Shown in pieces: positions 28,970 to 36,815 of a DNA stretch of 64,000 nt. The stretch's first letter is position 1, and each line of letters begins with the position of its first letter. The notes below the pieces were generated by a model. That model made no database searches. It worked only from the letters and a program-made list of their open reading frames with translations, and was not told the origin of the DNA. Position numbers and translations under genes: made by a program. The DNA is from an uncultured Haliea sp. (GTDB lineage Bacteria; Pseudomonadota; Gammaproteobacteria; Pseudomonadales; Halieaceae), in the NCBI GenBank assembly GCA_913061145.1, contig CAJXUQ010000008.1, positions 62,001-126,000 on the forward strand. The letters run 5' to 3'.

Positions 28970-29398
28970 ATGAGCGCAGCCAAAGCAGGCGACAACGTCA
29001 GCATTCATTACACCGGTACCCTGGACGACGGCACCGTATTCGACAGTAGCGATGGTCGCGACCCATTGCAGTTCGAAGTGGGATCCGGGCAGATCATTCC
29101 CGGCCTGGATCGGGCCATCGAGGGCATGGCCGTCGGTGACAAAAAGCAGGTCAATGTGCCGGCAGACGAGGCCTACGGCCAGCCGGCTGCCGAGGCCCGG
29201 CAGGAAGTGGCCCGGTCGCAGATCCCCGAGCATATTCCGCTGGAACCGGGCTTGCAGTTGCAGATGCAAACCCCCGACGGTCAGGCGATCCCGGTGCGGG
29301 TCGCCGAAGTCAGTGACGAGGTGGTCGTGCTGGATGCCAATCATCCGCTGGCCGGAAAAGACCTTACGTTTGACATCGAACTGGTAGCGATCGCCTGA
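28970..29398 (+). CDS. FKBP-type peptidyl-prolyl isomerase, SlyD-like
   Basis: A 142-residue cytoplasmic proline isomerase and chaperone. The FKBP half begins VSIHYTGTLDDGTVFDSS and includes GSGQIIPGLDRAIEGMAVGDKK. The inserted chaperone flap (about 75-125, PADEAYGQPAAEARQEV onwards) and the closing NHPLAGKDLTFDIELV are those of SlyD. The metal-binding histidine-rich tail of E. coli SlyD is absent, as in many relatives. RBS AGGAG precedes the ATG. Confidence 0.92.
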   Translation: MSAAKAGDNVSIHYTGTLDDGTVFDSSDGRDPLQFEVGSGQIIPGLDRAIEGMAVGDKKQVNVPADEAYGQPAAEARQEVARSQIPEHIPLEPGLQLQMQTPDGQAIPVRVAEVSDEVVVLDANHPLAGKDLTFDIELVAIA

Positions 29399-29416
29399 CG
29401 TGGCTTTGTGATTTAC

Positions 29417-29443
29417 TCCGCCTGTGATAAATAGGCAGGCGGA
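29417..29443 (+). terminator. Hairpin after the SlyD-like gene
   Basis: TCCGCCTG (29417-29424) pairs perfectly with CAGGCGGA (29436-29443) around an 11-base loop, 18 bases after the stop. No T-tract follows, so it may be a weak terminator or an RNA processing/stability element between this gene and the cytochrome gene. Confidence 0.4.
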
Positions 29444-29477
29444 ACTCCAATTCTAAAGATAATAAACCGGGAGCATC

Positions 29478-31856
29478 ATGAAGATATTCGCCAGAAACTC
29501 TGTTCTGTCCACTCTGCTGTTGCTCGGGTTGGCGTCACTGACGGCTTGCTCGGATGGCGGCGGGTCTGCTGCGCCACCGCCACCTGAGGTGACGCCCGAG
29601 GAGGTGCCGGACCCCGACCTGGTCGTCATCGAGCCCGGCGAAGATTTCCAGCGGCGGTTGATAGAGGCCTTTATCAACGTTGAGCCCGGGCAGACCATCG
29701 AACTGCCCGCTGGAGAATTTGAGCTGGACGCCCAGCTGTCGCTGGATGTGGACAATGTTACCGTACGCGGCCAGGGTCATGGTGAAACCCTGCTCGACTT
29801 CGGCAGCCAGGTGTCGGGTGGCGAGAGTATCCTGGTCACCAGTAACAACGTGGTGTTGGAAGATTTCGCGGTGATCGACGCGCCGTCAGATGGCATCAAG
29901 TTCAAATTCTCCAACGGTGTGACACTGCGTTCGGTGCGCGTGGAATGGACCTGTGGCGCCTGTGAGAGCAATGGTGCCTACGGGCTGTACCCGGTACAGA
30001 CCAAGAACGTGCTGATCGAAGACTGTGTGGTCATCGGCGCCAGCGATGCGGGGATCTATGTCGGCCAGTCGGACAAGATCATCGTGCGCCGCAACAATGT
30101 CTCCCTGAACGTGGCGGGCATTGAGATCGAGAACTCCACAGACTCGGATGTGTACGACAACGTTGCGGAGAACAACACGGGCGGCATTCTGGTATTCGAC
30201 CTGCCGAACCTGTCTGTGGACGGTGCGCGCGCGCGGATTTTCGACAATACCATCCGCGATAACAATACCCCCAACTTTGCGCCAGCGGGCAATATCGTGG
30301 GTGTTGTGCCGGCGGGCACCGGCATACTCGCCATGGCGTTTGACGATGTGGAGATTTTTGGTAACCGCATTGAAAACAACCAGTCCATGGCGGTGGCCAT
30401 CGTCAGCTACGACATCAGCGGCCTGACCACGAATGATGTGCGCTACGATCCGGATCCGCGCCGCATCCACGTGCACGACAACCTGTACGCCAACAATGCC
30501 TACGCACCCGCGGACCTTGCGGCGGATGTTGCCGGGCTGTTCGCCGCGCTAGATGGCCTGCCTGAGGTGGTCTATGACGGGCTGGGTGAAGCGGAAGGTG
30601 CGTTCCCGGATGCGGACCGTATCTGTGTTTCCGAAAAAGCCTCAGTTCGTCTGGGCGTTGTGTTCCAGCCCGGCGGCGGTGGCCCGAGCGTGGATCCCGC
30701 CTTCTTTGATTGCGCGCATGCATCACTGACCGCGGTAGTACTGGATACCCCGGAAGAGATTGCAGAGGGCGAGCGCCCCCTCACCGAAGATGAAATCGCG
30801 GCACTGTGTACCCCCGAGGGCAGCGACCCCAATTTCGATGCGGCGGAAGTCAGCTGTCGGGAGCTTGCCGGTTACAACCTGTTTGCGGATGCGCTGGAGC
30901 CGCGCTCAGCCGCCAACGACGGTATCGGCTACGAGCTGACCAGCGCACTGTTTACCGACTATGCCAGCAAGTACCGCTTCATCTACGTGCCAGACGGTCT
31001 GCAAGCTGCTTACAACAGTCAGAACGTATTCGATTTTCCGGTGGGCACCATCATCGCCAAGACCTTCGCCATGCCCAACGACTTCCTGAATCCGGCGGCG
31101 GGCGAGGAGATTATCGAAACCCGTCTGTTGATTCATCGCCGGGATGGGTGGGCAACACTGCCCTATATCTGGCGCGAGGATGGCAGCGGCGCCGACCTGG
31201 CGGTGGCGGGAGGCCGCCGCTCGCTGGAGTGGATTCACAGTGACGGCAGCACGCGCAGCACCGAGTACGTGATTCCCGATGCCAACAGTTGCAAAACCTG
31301 CCACGGCATGACCCGGGCGGAAACGGGCAGTGGCGTGAACACGGAGACCGTCAACCTGCCTATCGGGCCCAAGGCGCGGTTCCTTAACCGCGAGCGCTTG
31401 TACGACGGCACCCTGAAGAACCAGTTGGCGCATATGGCGGATCAAGGTGTCCTGGTGGGTTTGCCGGCAGATCTCGCGGCCATCGATACGGCGCCTGATT
31501 GGGAAGACGTGGGCAAGCCACTCGAGTCACGCGTGAAGGCCTACCTGGACATCAACTGCGCCCATTGCCATAGCCCCGGCGGCTTTGCCAGCAACTCCGG
31601 CATGTTCACCGAGTTCTGGCGCGAGGTGAACGCCACCTACGGTGTCTGCAAGCCCCCCGTTGCTGCCGGGGCAGGCTCAGGTGGCCTGCAGTATGCTCTT
31701 GTGCCGGGCAATGCCGATGCGTCCATCACCGTGTTTCGCATGAACTCCAACGAGCCCAATGTGCGCATGCCGGAAATCGGCCGCAGCATTATTCATGACG
31801 AAGCCGTAGGACTGGTGCGTGACTGGCTGAACAGCCTGAGTGGCGGCTGCGACTGA
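29478..31856 (+). CDS. Fused parallel beta-helix protein and di-heme c-type cytochrome, lipoprotein (SO_2929/SO_2930-like)
   Basis: A 792-residue exported lipoprotein (lipobox LTAC, Cys24) with two parts. Residues about 50-370 are a right-handed parallel beta-helix with repeated short turns (VLIEDCVVIGASDAGIYVG, NVAGIEIENSTDSDVYDNV). Residues about 440-790 are a cytochrome-like domain with two haem c sites: CKTCH at 605-609 and CAHCH at 694-698. In Shewanella and others the two parts are encoded by adjacent genes, and fusions are known for this pair, as I recall; the function is undescribed. The protein should carry electrons in the periplasm or on the outer membrane. A clear terminator follows at 31880. 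Confidence 0.88.
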   Translation: MKIFARNSVLSTLLLLGLASLTACSDGGGSAAPPPPEVTPEEVPDPDLVVIEPGEDFQRRLIEAFINVEPGQTIELPAGEFELDAQLSLDVDNVTVRGQGHGETLLDFGSQVSGGESILVTSNNVVLEDFAVIDAPSDGIKFKFSNGVTLRSVRVEWTCGACESNGAYGLYPVQTKNVLIEDCVVIGASDAGIYVGQSDKIIVRRNNVSLNVAGIEIENSTDSDVYDNVAENNTGGILVFDLPNLSVDGARARIFDNTIRDNNTPNFAPAGNIVGVVPAGTGILAMAFDDVEIFGNRIENNQSMAVAIVSYDISGLTTNDVRYDPDPRRIHVHDNLYANNAYAPADLAADVAGLFAALDGLPEVVYDGLGEAEGAFPDADRICVSEKASVRLGVVFQPGGGGPSVDPAFFDCAHASLTAVVLDTPEEIAEGERPLTEDEIAALCTPEGSDPNFDAAEVSCRELAGYNLFADALEPRSAANDGIGYELTSALFTDYASKYRFIYVPDGLQAAYNSQNVFDFPVGTIIAKTFAMPNDFLNPAAGEEIIETRLLIHRRDGWATLPYIWREDGSGADLAVAGGRRSLEWIHSDGSTRSTEYVIPDANSCKTCHGMTRAETGSGVNTETVNLPIGPKARFLNRERLYDGTLKNQLAHMADQGVLVGLPADLAAIDTAPDWEDVGKPLESRVKAYLDINCAHCHSPGGFASNSGMFTEFWREVNATYGVCKPPVAAGAGSGGLQYALVPGNADASITVFRMNSNEPNVRMPEIGRSIIHDEAVGLVRDWLNSLSGGCD

Positions 31857-31879
31857 GTGCGTCGCGCGCGGTAACACAG

Positions 31880-31910
31880 GCCCGCCGCAGAGACTGGGGC
31901 GGGCTTTTTC
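31880..31910 (+). terminator. Rho-independent terminator after the di-heme fusion gene
   Basis: GCCCGCC (31880-31886) and GGCGGGC (31898-31904) form a 7-bp GC stem with an 11-base loop followed by TTTTT (31905-31909). It lies 24 bases after the stop of the cytochrome gene. The minus strand has no T-tract, so it does not serve the convergent bacterioferritin gene. Confidence 0.8.
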
Positions 31911-31913
31911 CTT

Positions 31914-32378
31914 CTAGATCATGGACTGCTGGTAGTTCTGTATACCGACGCGCTCGATGAGCTCGAGTTGCGTCTCCAGCCAGTCGACGTGCTCTTCTTC
32001 GCTCCTCAGGATCTCGGAGAACAGGTCGCGGGTGCCGAAATCAGAGACCGATTCACAGTGCACGATGGCCTCGCGCAACAGCGGAATGGCCAGCTCTTCC
32101 TGTTTCATGTCGCATTGCAGGATTTCTGCAACGTTTTCACCAATGTACAGTTTGCCGAGGTCCTGCAGGTTAGGCAGCCCCTCGAGGAACAGAATACGCT
32201 TGATCAGCAGATCGGCGTGCTTCATTTCATCGATGGATTCCTCGTACTCTTTCTCATTGAGCTTGTTCAGCCCCCAGTTTTCAAACATTCGCGCGTGCAG
32301 GAAATACTGATTGATGGCCGTGAGTTCGTTTTTCAGTGCCTGGTTCAGGAAGGCAATGACCTGCTTGTCACCTTTCAC
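31914..32378 (-). CDS. bfr: Bacterioferritin
   Basis: A 154-residue subunit of the 24-mer iron store. The ferroxidase ligands E18 (NELTAINQY), E51 and H54 (DEMKHAD), E94 (QEELAIP) and E127/H130 (EEEHVDW) are all present. M52 is the haem ligand shared between two subunits. The length matches the family. The start is a GTG at 32378 with AAGGAG nine bases upstream. It diverges from its partner bfd, which starts 180 bases away, a pairing that supports iron storage and release. Confidence 0.96.
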   Translation of the reverse strand: MKGDKQVIAFLNQALKNELTAINQYFLHARMFENWGLNKLNEKEYEESIDEMKHADLLIKRILFLEGLPNLQDLGKLYIGENVAEILQCDMKQEELAIPLLREAIVHCESVSDFGTRDLFSEILRSEEEHVDWLETQLELIERVGIQNYQQSMI

Positions 32379-32503
32379 GCTCTGCTCCTTGTGTGGTGGG
32401 TTTCCCCTGCAGTGTAGTCAACTTGGCGTCGGGAGACCACGGATTCCGGCCGTCAAGCTCGGCGGCCCATTTCTGTGTTCGAGACTGACAATTAATACCA
32501 CAC

Positions 32504-32525
32504 GCAATTGACAATTATTCGCATT
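32504..32525. promoter_or_regulatory. Fur-like iron box overlapping the bfd promoter
   Basis: The stretch reads, on the minus strand, AATGCGAATAATTGTCAATTGC. This is close to gammaproteobacterial Fur sites of the form AATGATAATAATTCTCATTTGC. It overlaps the -35 hexamer of the bfd promoter, so Fe-Fur would repress bfd and the receptor behind it. Confidence 0.55.
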
Positions 32526-32535
32526 CGTCTACACT
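32508..32535 (+). promoter_or_regulatory. Sigma-70 promoter of bfd
   Basis: TTGACA (32508-32513, a perfect -35) and TACACT (32530-32535) are spaced by 16 bases. The -10 lies 24 bases upstream of the bfd ATG at 32559, and an AGGAGG RBS sits between them at 32546-32551. Confidence 0.6.
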
Positions 32536-32558
32536 GGGTGCAGTCAGGAGGTTATTGC

Positions 32559-32771
32559 ATGTTTATTTGTCTGTGCCGCGGAGTGACCGACTCCGCCATC
32601 CGCGCCGAAGTCCAGCAGGGCGCCGTCCGCTATGAAGACATTCAGGCCCGCCTGGAGGTGGGTACATGTTGCGGTACCTGCAAGGACAGCGCTGAAGAAG
32701 TGATAGCCGAGACGGTTGCTGAATCCCTTTTCTTTGAACTCAAGCCCACATCGGAAACCGCCTGGGCCTGA
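32559..32771 (+). CDS. bfd: Bacterioferritin-associated ferredoxin
   Basis: A 70-residue [2Fe-2S] protein that reduces ferric iron inside bacterioferritin so it can be released. The cluster cysteines C4 and C6 (MFICLCRGVTD) and C38 and C41 (TCCGTC) match E. coli Bfd; C37 is extra. The open frame reaches back to 32508, but AGGAGG before the ATG at 32559 and the family N-terminus fix the start. It is preceded by a promoter with a Fur-like site. The TonB receptor begins 14 bases after its stop, so iron release and iron uptake are probably co-regulated. Confidence 0.95.
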   Translation: MFICLCRGVTDSAIRAEVQQGAVRYEDIQARLEVGTCCGTCKDSAEEVIAETVAESLFFELKPTSETAWA

Positions 32772-32785
32772 TCCTGGAGTAACCT

Positions 32786-34843
32786 ATGAACACCATGCCC
32801 TCGCGCCCACCGAAACGGGTGCTCACCCTTGCTGTTGCCGCCATTTTGCTGCCATCCGGCCTTGCCGCGCAGGAGGGGGGTGAATTTCCCATGCCGGTGA
32901 TCGAGGTTATCGGCAAAAGCGACGATGCCGTGTCGCGGCAGACGGGTTCGGTGGTGCTGATTGACCGGGAGGCGCTGGAGCTGATCCAGCCGCTGTCCAC
33001 CGATGACGCGCTGCGCCGCGTCGCCGGCATCAATGCGACAACGGAAGACGAGACGGCGATTGTAGCCAATCTGGGAATTCGCGGGTTGTCGGCCAGTGAG
33101 TCAAAATCCCTGATTCTTGAAGACGGTGTGCCTGTGGCCCCGGGCCTGTTTATCGGCAACGAGCGGTATTTCAACCCCCGCATTCAGCGTGTCGAACGCA
33201 TCGAAGTGCTGAAAGGGTCGGCGTCCCTGCGCTATGGCCCCTCCACCATCGGTGGCGTGGTGAACTACCAGACGAAGACACCGGACGACGGTGTTCTGCT
33301 GTCGGGTCGGCTTGGCTCTTTCGATACCCGCGAAGCCTCCCTGGAGGCGGGAGGTCGCAGCGCCTCTGGCGATGCCTTTGCCGGGCTTGTGGCGACCCGC
33401 GCAGAAAGCGACGGCTTCATGGACAAGGACTACGAAATGACGGACATTCTCGTCAAGTCCGGCATGGCGCTCAGCGACAGCCAGGAGGTGGGTGTGAAGT
33501 TCTCCTGGTACGAAAATGACGCCAACATTTCCTACCGCGGCCTGTTGCTCGGTGACTATGAGGCCGGCGCAACCTACAACCCGGCGCCAGATGACTACTT
33601 CCTGACCGATCGTGTGGCCTTCGACCTCAATCATGCCTGGCGCATCAACGATAACGCCAGGCTGCAAACCGTGGCCTACTGGAGCGAGGTGTCGCGGGAT
33701 TACTGGCGCTACAATGTCGATACAGCGGCCTCCAACGAGGCGGGTCGCTGGGTTTATACCGACACCCTCACCGGCAACAACCGGTCCTTTGAGCGGCTCG
33801 GCCTGGAGACACGCCTGCAGCTGGATCACCAGCTTTTCGGCCTGGAAAATGCCGCGGAAATCGGTTTCCGGGTGATGAGCGAGGAGTCGGACGACACGCG
33901 CATACGCGCCACTCGGGACGCCGATCGCACCGGTATCAATGACCGCCATATCGTGGATAGCGCCGACAGCATCGCAGTGCACGTGCAGAACCGTACCGAG
34001 CTGACCCAGCGGCTGGCAGTGACACCGGGGCTGCGAATCGAATCCTATGAGCAGAAGCGTCGGGTGCTGACCGAGAACAACGCCTCGGCCAAAACTTCCA
34101 ACACTGAGCTCCTGCCCGGGGTCGGCGCAACCTTCGAACTGACCCCCACGGCCCAGCTCTACGGCGGCCTCTACCGCGCGTTCTCGCCGGCGGCAAATGG
34201 CGTGGCGCTGGACGGCCTCACGGACCAGAGCCTGGACGGCGAGCGCTCTAACAATTATGAGGTCGGCATTCGTGGCTTGCAGGGCAAGCTGAGCTATGAA
34301 GTCGCTGCGTTCTATATGGATTTCGACAACCAGGTGGTCACGGGCAACAGCGATCCCAACCTGTCCCAGTCCAATGCCGGCGAAACGGTGCATAAAGGCA
34401 TGGAGCTGATCCTCGGCTATGAGTTGGGCGCGGGCTTCAGCGTGGATGCCAACGCGACCTGGGTGCCTGAGTCGGACTTCCAGACTGGGGAGTTTGCGGG
34501 GAACAGGCTGCCCTATGCACCGGAGCATCTGGCCAATCTGGCCCTTAACTACCGTGGCAGCCAGTGGAATGCCGCGCTGACCGCCCACTACCGTGGCTCG
34601 CAGTTCGGTGATGCAAGCAACCAGGTTGATATCCCCGACAACGCAGCCGGCGGTATCTGGGGTGGCAAGATGCCTTCCTATACGCTGCTGGATTTCATGG
34701 CTGAGTATGAATTCAGCAGCAGCCTGACGGTGTTCGGTGCGGTGAAAAACCTGACAGATGAACGCTATATCACGGGCCTGCGCCAGGGTATCTACGTGGG
34801 GCCCGAGCGCTCTTTTGAAATCGGCGCGCGCTTCCGCCTCTGA
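32786..34843 (+). CDS. TonB-dependent receptor, siderophore/ferric-citrate type
   Basis: A 685-residue outer-membrane receptor. A signal peptide ends at SGLAAQ. The plug has VLIDREALELIQP, NLGIRGL and RIEVLKGSASLRYGPSTIGGVVNY, and the barrel ends with EIGARFRL; the closing residue is Leu rather than Phe. The size and plug are nearest to the FecA-like and siderophore receptors. It follows bfd by 14 bases and shares its Fur-like control, so an iron chelate is the likely cargo (inference). The open frame on the other strand is a shadow. Confidence 0.92.
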   Translation: MNTMPSRPPKRVLTLAVAAILLPSGLAAQEGGEFPMPVIEVIGKSDDAVSRQTGSVVLIDREALELIQPLSTDDALRRVAGINATTEDETAIVANLGIRGLSASESKSLILEDGVPVAPGLFIGNERYFNPRIQRVERIEVLKGSASLRYGPSTIGGVVNYQTKTPDDGVLLSGRLGSFDTREASLEAGGRSASGDAFAGLVATRAESDGFMDKDYEMTDILVKSGMALSDSQEVGVKFSWYENDANISYRGLLLGDYEAGATYNPAPDDYFLTDRVAFDLNHAWRINDNARLQTVAYWSEVSRDYWRYNVDTAASNEAGRWVYTDTLTGNNRSFERLGLETRLQLDHQLFGLENAAEIGFRVMSEESDDTRIRATRDADRTGINDRHIVDSADSIAVHVQNRTELTQRLAVTPGLRIESYEQKRRVLTENNASAKTSNTELLPGVGATFELTPTAQLYGGLYRAFSPAANGVALDGLTDQSLDGERSNNYEVGIRGLQGKLSYEVAAFYMDFDNQVVTGNSDPNLSQSNAGETVHKGMELILGYELGAGFSVDANATWVPESDFQTGEFAGNRLPYAPEHLANLALNYRGSQWNAALTAHYRGSQFGDASNQVDIPDNAAGGIWGGKMPSYTLLDFMAEYEFSSSLTVFGAVKNLTDERYITGLRQGIYVGPERSFEIGARFRL

Positions 34844-34954
34844 TGCCAGGGCCCCCGCCGCGGGTGCCAGGGCTGCCCGGTGGTGTTGGGTCCCCCCACT
34901 GATGTAACCTTTTCTTTGTCGCATGGCCAGGCATGACACGGCGGGGAGGATGGC

Positions 34955-35869
34955 GTGGCGCGAACAACCGGGAAAGTCGTTGCACTCCTGCTACTGCTGA
35001 TGTCAGTGAGCTCGAGGCCACTGGCACAGGAGCTTTCTCCCCGCGCCTACTGGCCCGCACCACAGGGCACGCAGATCGGTGCCCTCGGGTTTGCGCATAC
35101 CCGGGGCGACACCATTCCCGATCCCTCGTTGCCGATTGCCGGCCTTAACTCGTCCATTACCACGGCACAGCTCAGTGTTCGCCAGACCTTCTCCCTCGCG
35201 GGGCGCACCGCGACCTTTGTGGTAGATGCGCCTTATGCCAGCGGCCGCTCCTCAGCAGAGATTGATGGGCTGGGCACGGTGTCTCGCGACTATGATGGCC
35301 TCGGGGATATCGCTGCAACACTGTCGGTCAACTTTTCCGGTGCGCCCGCCATGGATCGTAAGGCCTTTGCCGAGATGCTGCGGTCGCCCCGCCCCCTGCT
35401 TGGCGGCAGCCTGCGCATTGTGGCACCGACGGGCCGCTACGACCCTGAGCGGCTGCTGAATGTCGGTGCGAACCGCTGGGCAACCAAGCTGGAGCTGGGT
35501 TACATCCTGCCTATCGGAAACCAGTGGATATGGGAGCTTGAGGCGGGCGGCTGGTGGTTTCAGGACAACGACAACTTTCTGGGCTTGCGGCGGGAGCAGG
35601 CTGCGCTGTACTCGGTCGAGACGCATCTCGTGCGCCAGATCCATCCGGGACTTTGGGTATCGCTGGATGCGAACTTCTATCGCGGAGGACGAAGCACGCT
35701 GGGCGGCCGGCGCCTGGATAACCTGCAGCGCGACAGTAAAGCGGGATTCACCCTGGTATTCCCCTTCAACCGGCGCAATGCGTTTAAGCTCGCCTATGAG
35801 CAGGGCTCCCTCAACGACAGCGATGAAAACTTTCGCGCCTACTCGCTCAGCTATCTGCGCACCTTCTAG
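34955..35869 (+). CDS. Outer-membrane beta-barrel-like protein (Phenol_MetA_deg-like 'transporter')
   Basis: A 304-residue exported protein with a signal peptide ending near PLAQ. The mature N-terminus ELSPRAYWPAPQGTQI and the alternating hydrophobic/polar strands to a C-terminal Phe (SLSYLRTF) resemble the family annotated as transporter or Phenol_MetA_deg, thought to form an outer-membrane channel. The start is a GTG with GGGAGGA upstream. It lies 111 bases after the receptor gene on the same strand and could be part of the same iron-regulated transcript, though the link is not certain. Its function is unknown. Confidence 0.78.
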   Translation: MARTTGKVVALLLLLMSVSSRPLAQELSPRAYWPAPQGTQIGALGFAHTRGDTIPDPSLPIAGLNSSITTAQLSVRQTFSLAGRTATFVVDAPYASGRSSAEIDGLGTVSRDYDGLGDIAATLSVNFSGAPAMDRKAFAEMLRSPRPLLGGSLRIVAPTGRYDPERLLNVGANRWATKLELGYILPIGNQWIWELEAGGWWFQDNDNFLGLRREQAALYSVETHLVRQIHPGLWVSLDANFYRGGRSTLGGRRLDNLQRDSKAGFTLVFPFNRRNAFKLAYEQGSLNDSDENFRAYSLSYLRTF

Positions 35870-35896
35870 CCGGTGCGTTCCGAACGTCGGCCCGTA

Positions 35897-36754
35897 TCAG
35901 ATGGGGTAGGTGAATCCGGTACAGTCTTCCGTATACGCCCACAGCTTAGCCGCGGCCGCATCGTCTCTGGCCCAGGGACGCGGACGCACCCGCTTGCAGT
36001 TGGCAAAATACTCACCGCTGGTGTCTGCAACGTCATCGCTGGTGCACAGATACACAGATGTCTCGGCACCCTTGTCCGGGGAGCGGAAGAATATCTTCAT
36101 GAACGCCGGTGCAATGTTCTTCAGGAAGCCGTCATTCTGCTGGCCCAGTGAGGTGGCTACCGCGCCGGGGTGCAGGGCGTTGACCGTGATCGGCTGCCCC
36201 TCGAGACGCTGTGCCAGGGTTCGGGTGAACAGAATGTTCGCCAGCTTGGAGCGGCCATATTCGCGAAACGCCTTGTAGTTCTTCTCCGCCTGCATGTCAT
36301 CGAAATGCATGCCGCGGACAAACGCGTGCGCGGCAGACGCAACGTTGACGATGCGTGCGCTGGGCGCTTCCATCAATGCGGGCAGCAGCAGGCCCGTGAG
36401 CAGGAAGGGCGCGAAGTGGTTCACCGCGAGCGTCTCTTCGTAGCCGTCCACCGTCGTCTTGCGGCTGGTATTCATCAGGCCCGCGTTGTTGAGGAGTATG
36501 TCTATCGGCCGCCCCTGGGACAGGCACGTTTCGCCGGCGGCGCGAACGCTGGCCAGGCTTGCCATGTCAAGCTGTACCACGCTGGGCTCAGCCCCGCCCG
36601 CTGCGACGATCTCCCGGCTGAGCGCCGCACCCTTTTCCAGATTGCGGCACAGCAGCGTGAGTACCGCTCCCTTGCCGGCAAGGGTGAGGGCGGCGCTGCG
36701 GCCAATGCCCGCCGTGGGGCCCGTGATAGCGATATGCTTGTTGTTGATATCCAT
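35897..36754 (-). CDS. Short-chain dehydrogenase/reductase, retinol dehydrogenase-like
   Basis: A 285-residue NAD(P)-dependent oxidoreductase. It shows the nucleotide-binding ITGPTAGIGRSAA (TGxxxGIG), LLNNAG, the catalytic Ser in VNVASAAH and the YGRSK catalytic Tyr/Lys. The size and the EYGRSKLANILFT segment are of the retinol dehydrogenase/WW-domain-oxidoreductase group. Substrate unknown. The cation antiporter gene ends 61 bases upstream on the same strand. Confidence 0.9.
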   Translation of the reverse strand: MDINNKHIAITGPTAGIGRSAALTLAGKGAVLTLLCRNLEKGAALSREIVAAGGAEPSVVQLDMASLASVRAAGETCLSQGRPIDILLNNAGLMNTSRKTTVDGYEETLAVNHFAPFLLTGLLLPALMEAPSARIVNVASAAHAFVRGMHFDDMQAEKNYKAFREYGRSKLANILFTRTLAQRLEGQPITVNALHPGAVATSLGQQNDGFLKNIAPAFMKIFFRSPDKGAETSVYLCTSDDVADTSGEYFANCKRVRPRPWARDDAAAAKLWAYTEDCTGFTYPI

Positions 36755-36815
36755 GGTGTGCTCTTCCCTCGTTGACCATTAATAGTGGTATGGGGTGGGT
36801 CATTTCGGACGTCGG

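Noticed and set aside
33101..34939. A 612-codon open frame on the minus strand
   Set aside because: Antisense to the iron-type receptor; no family features.
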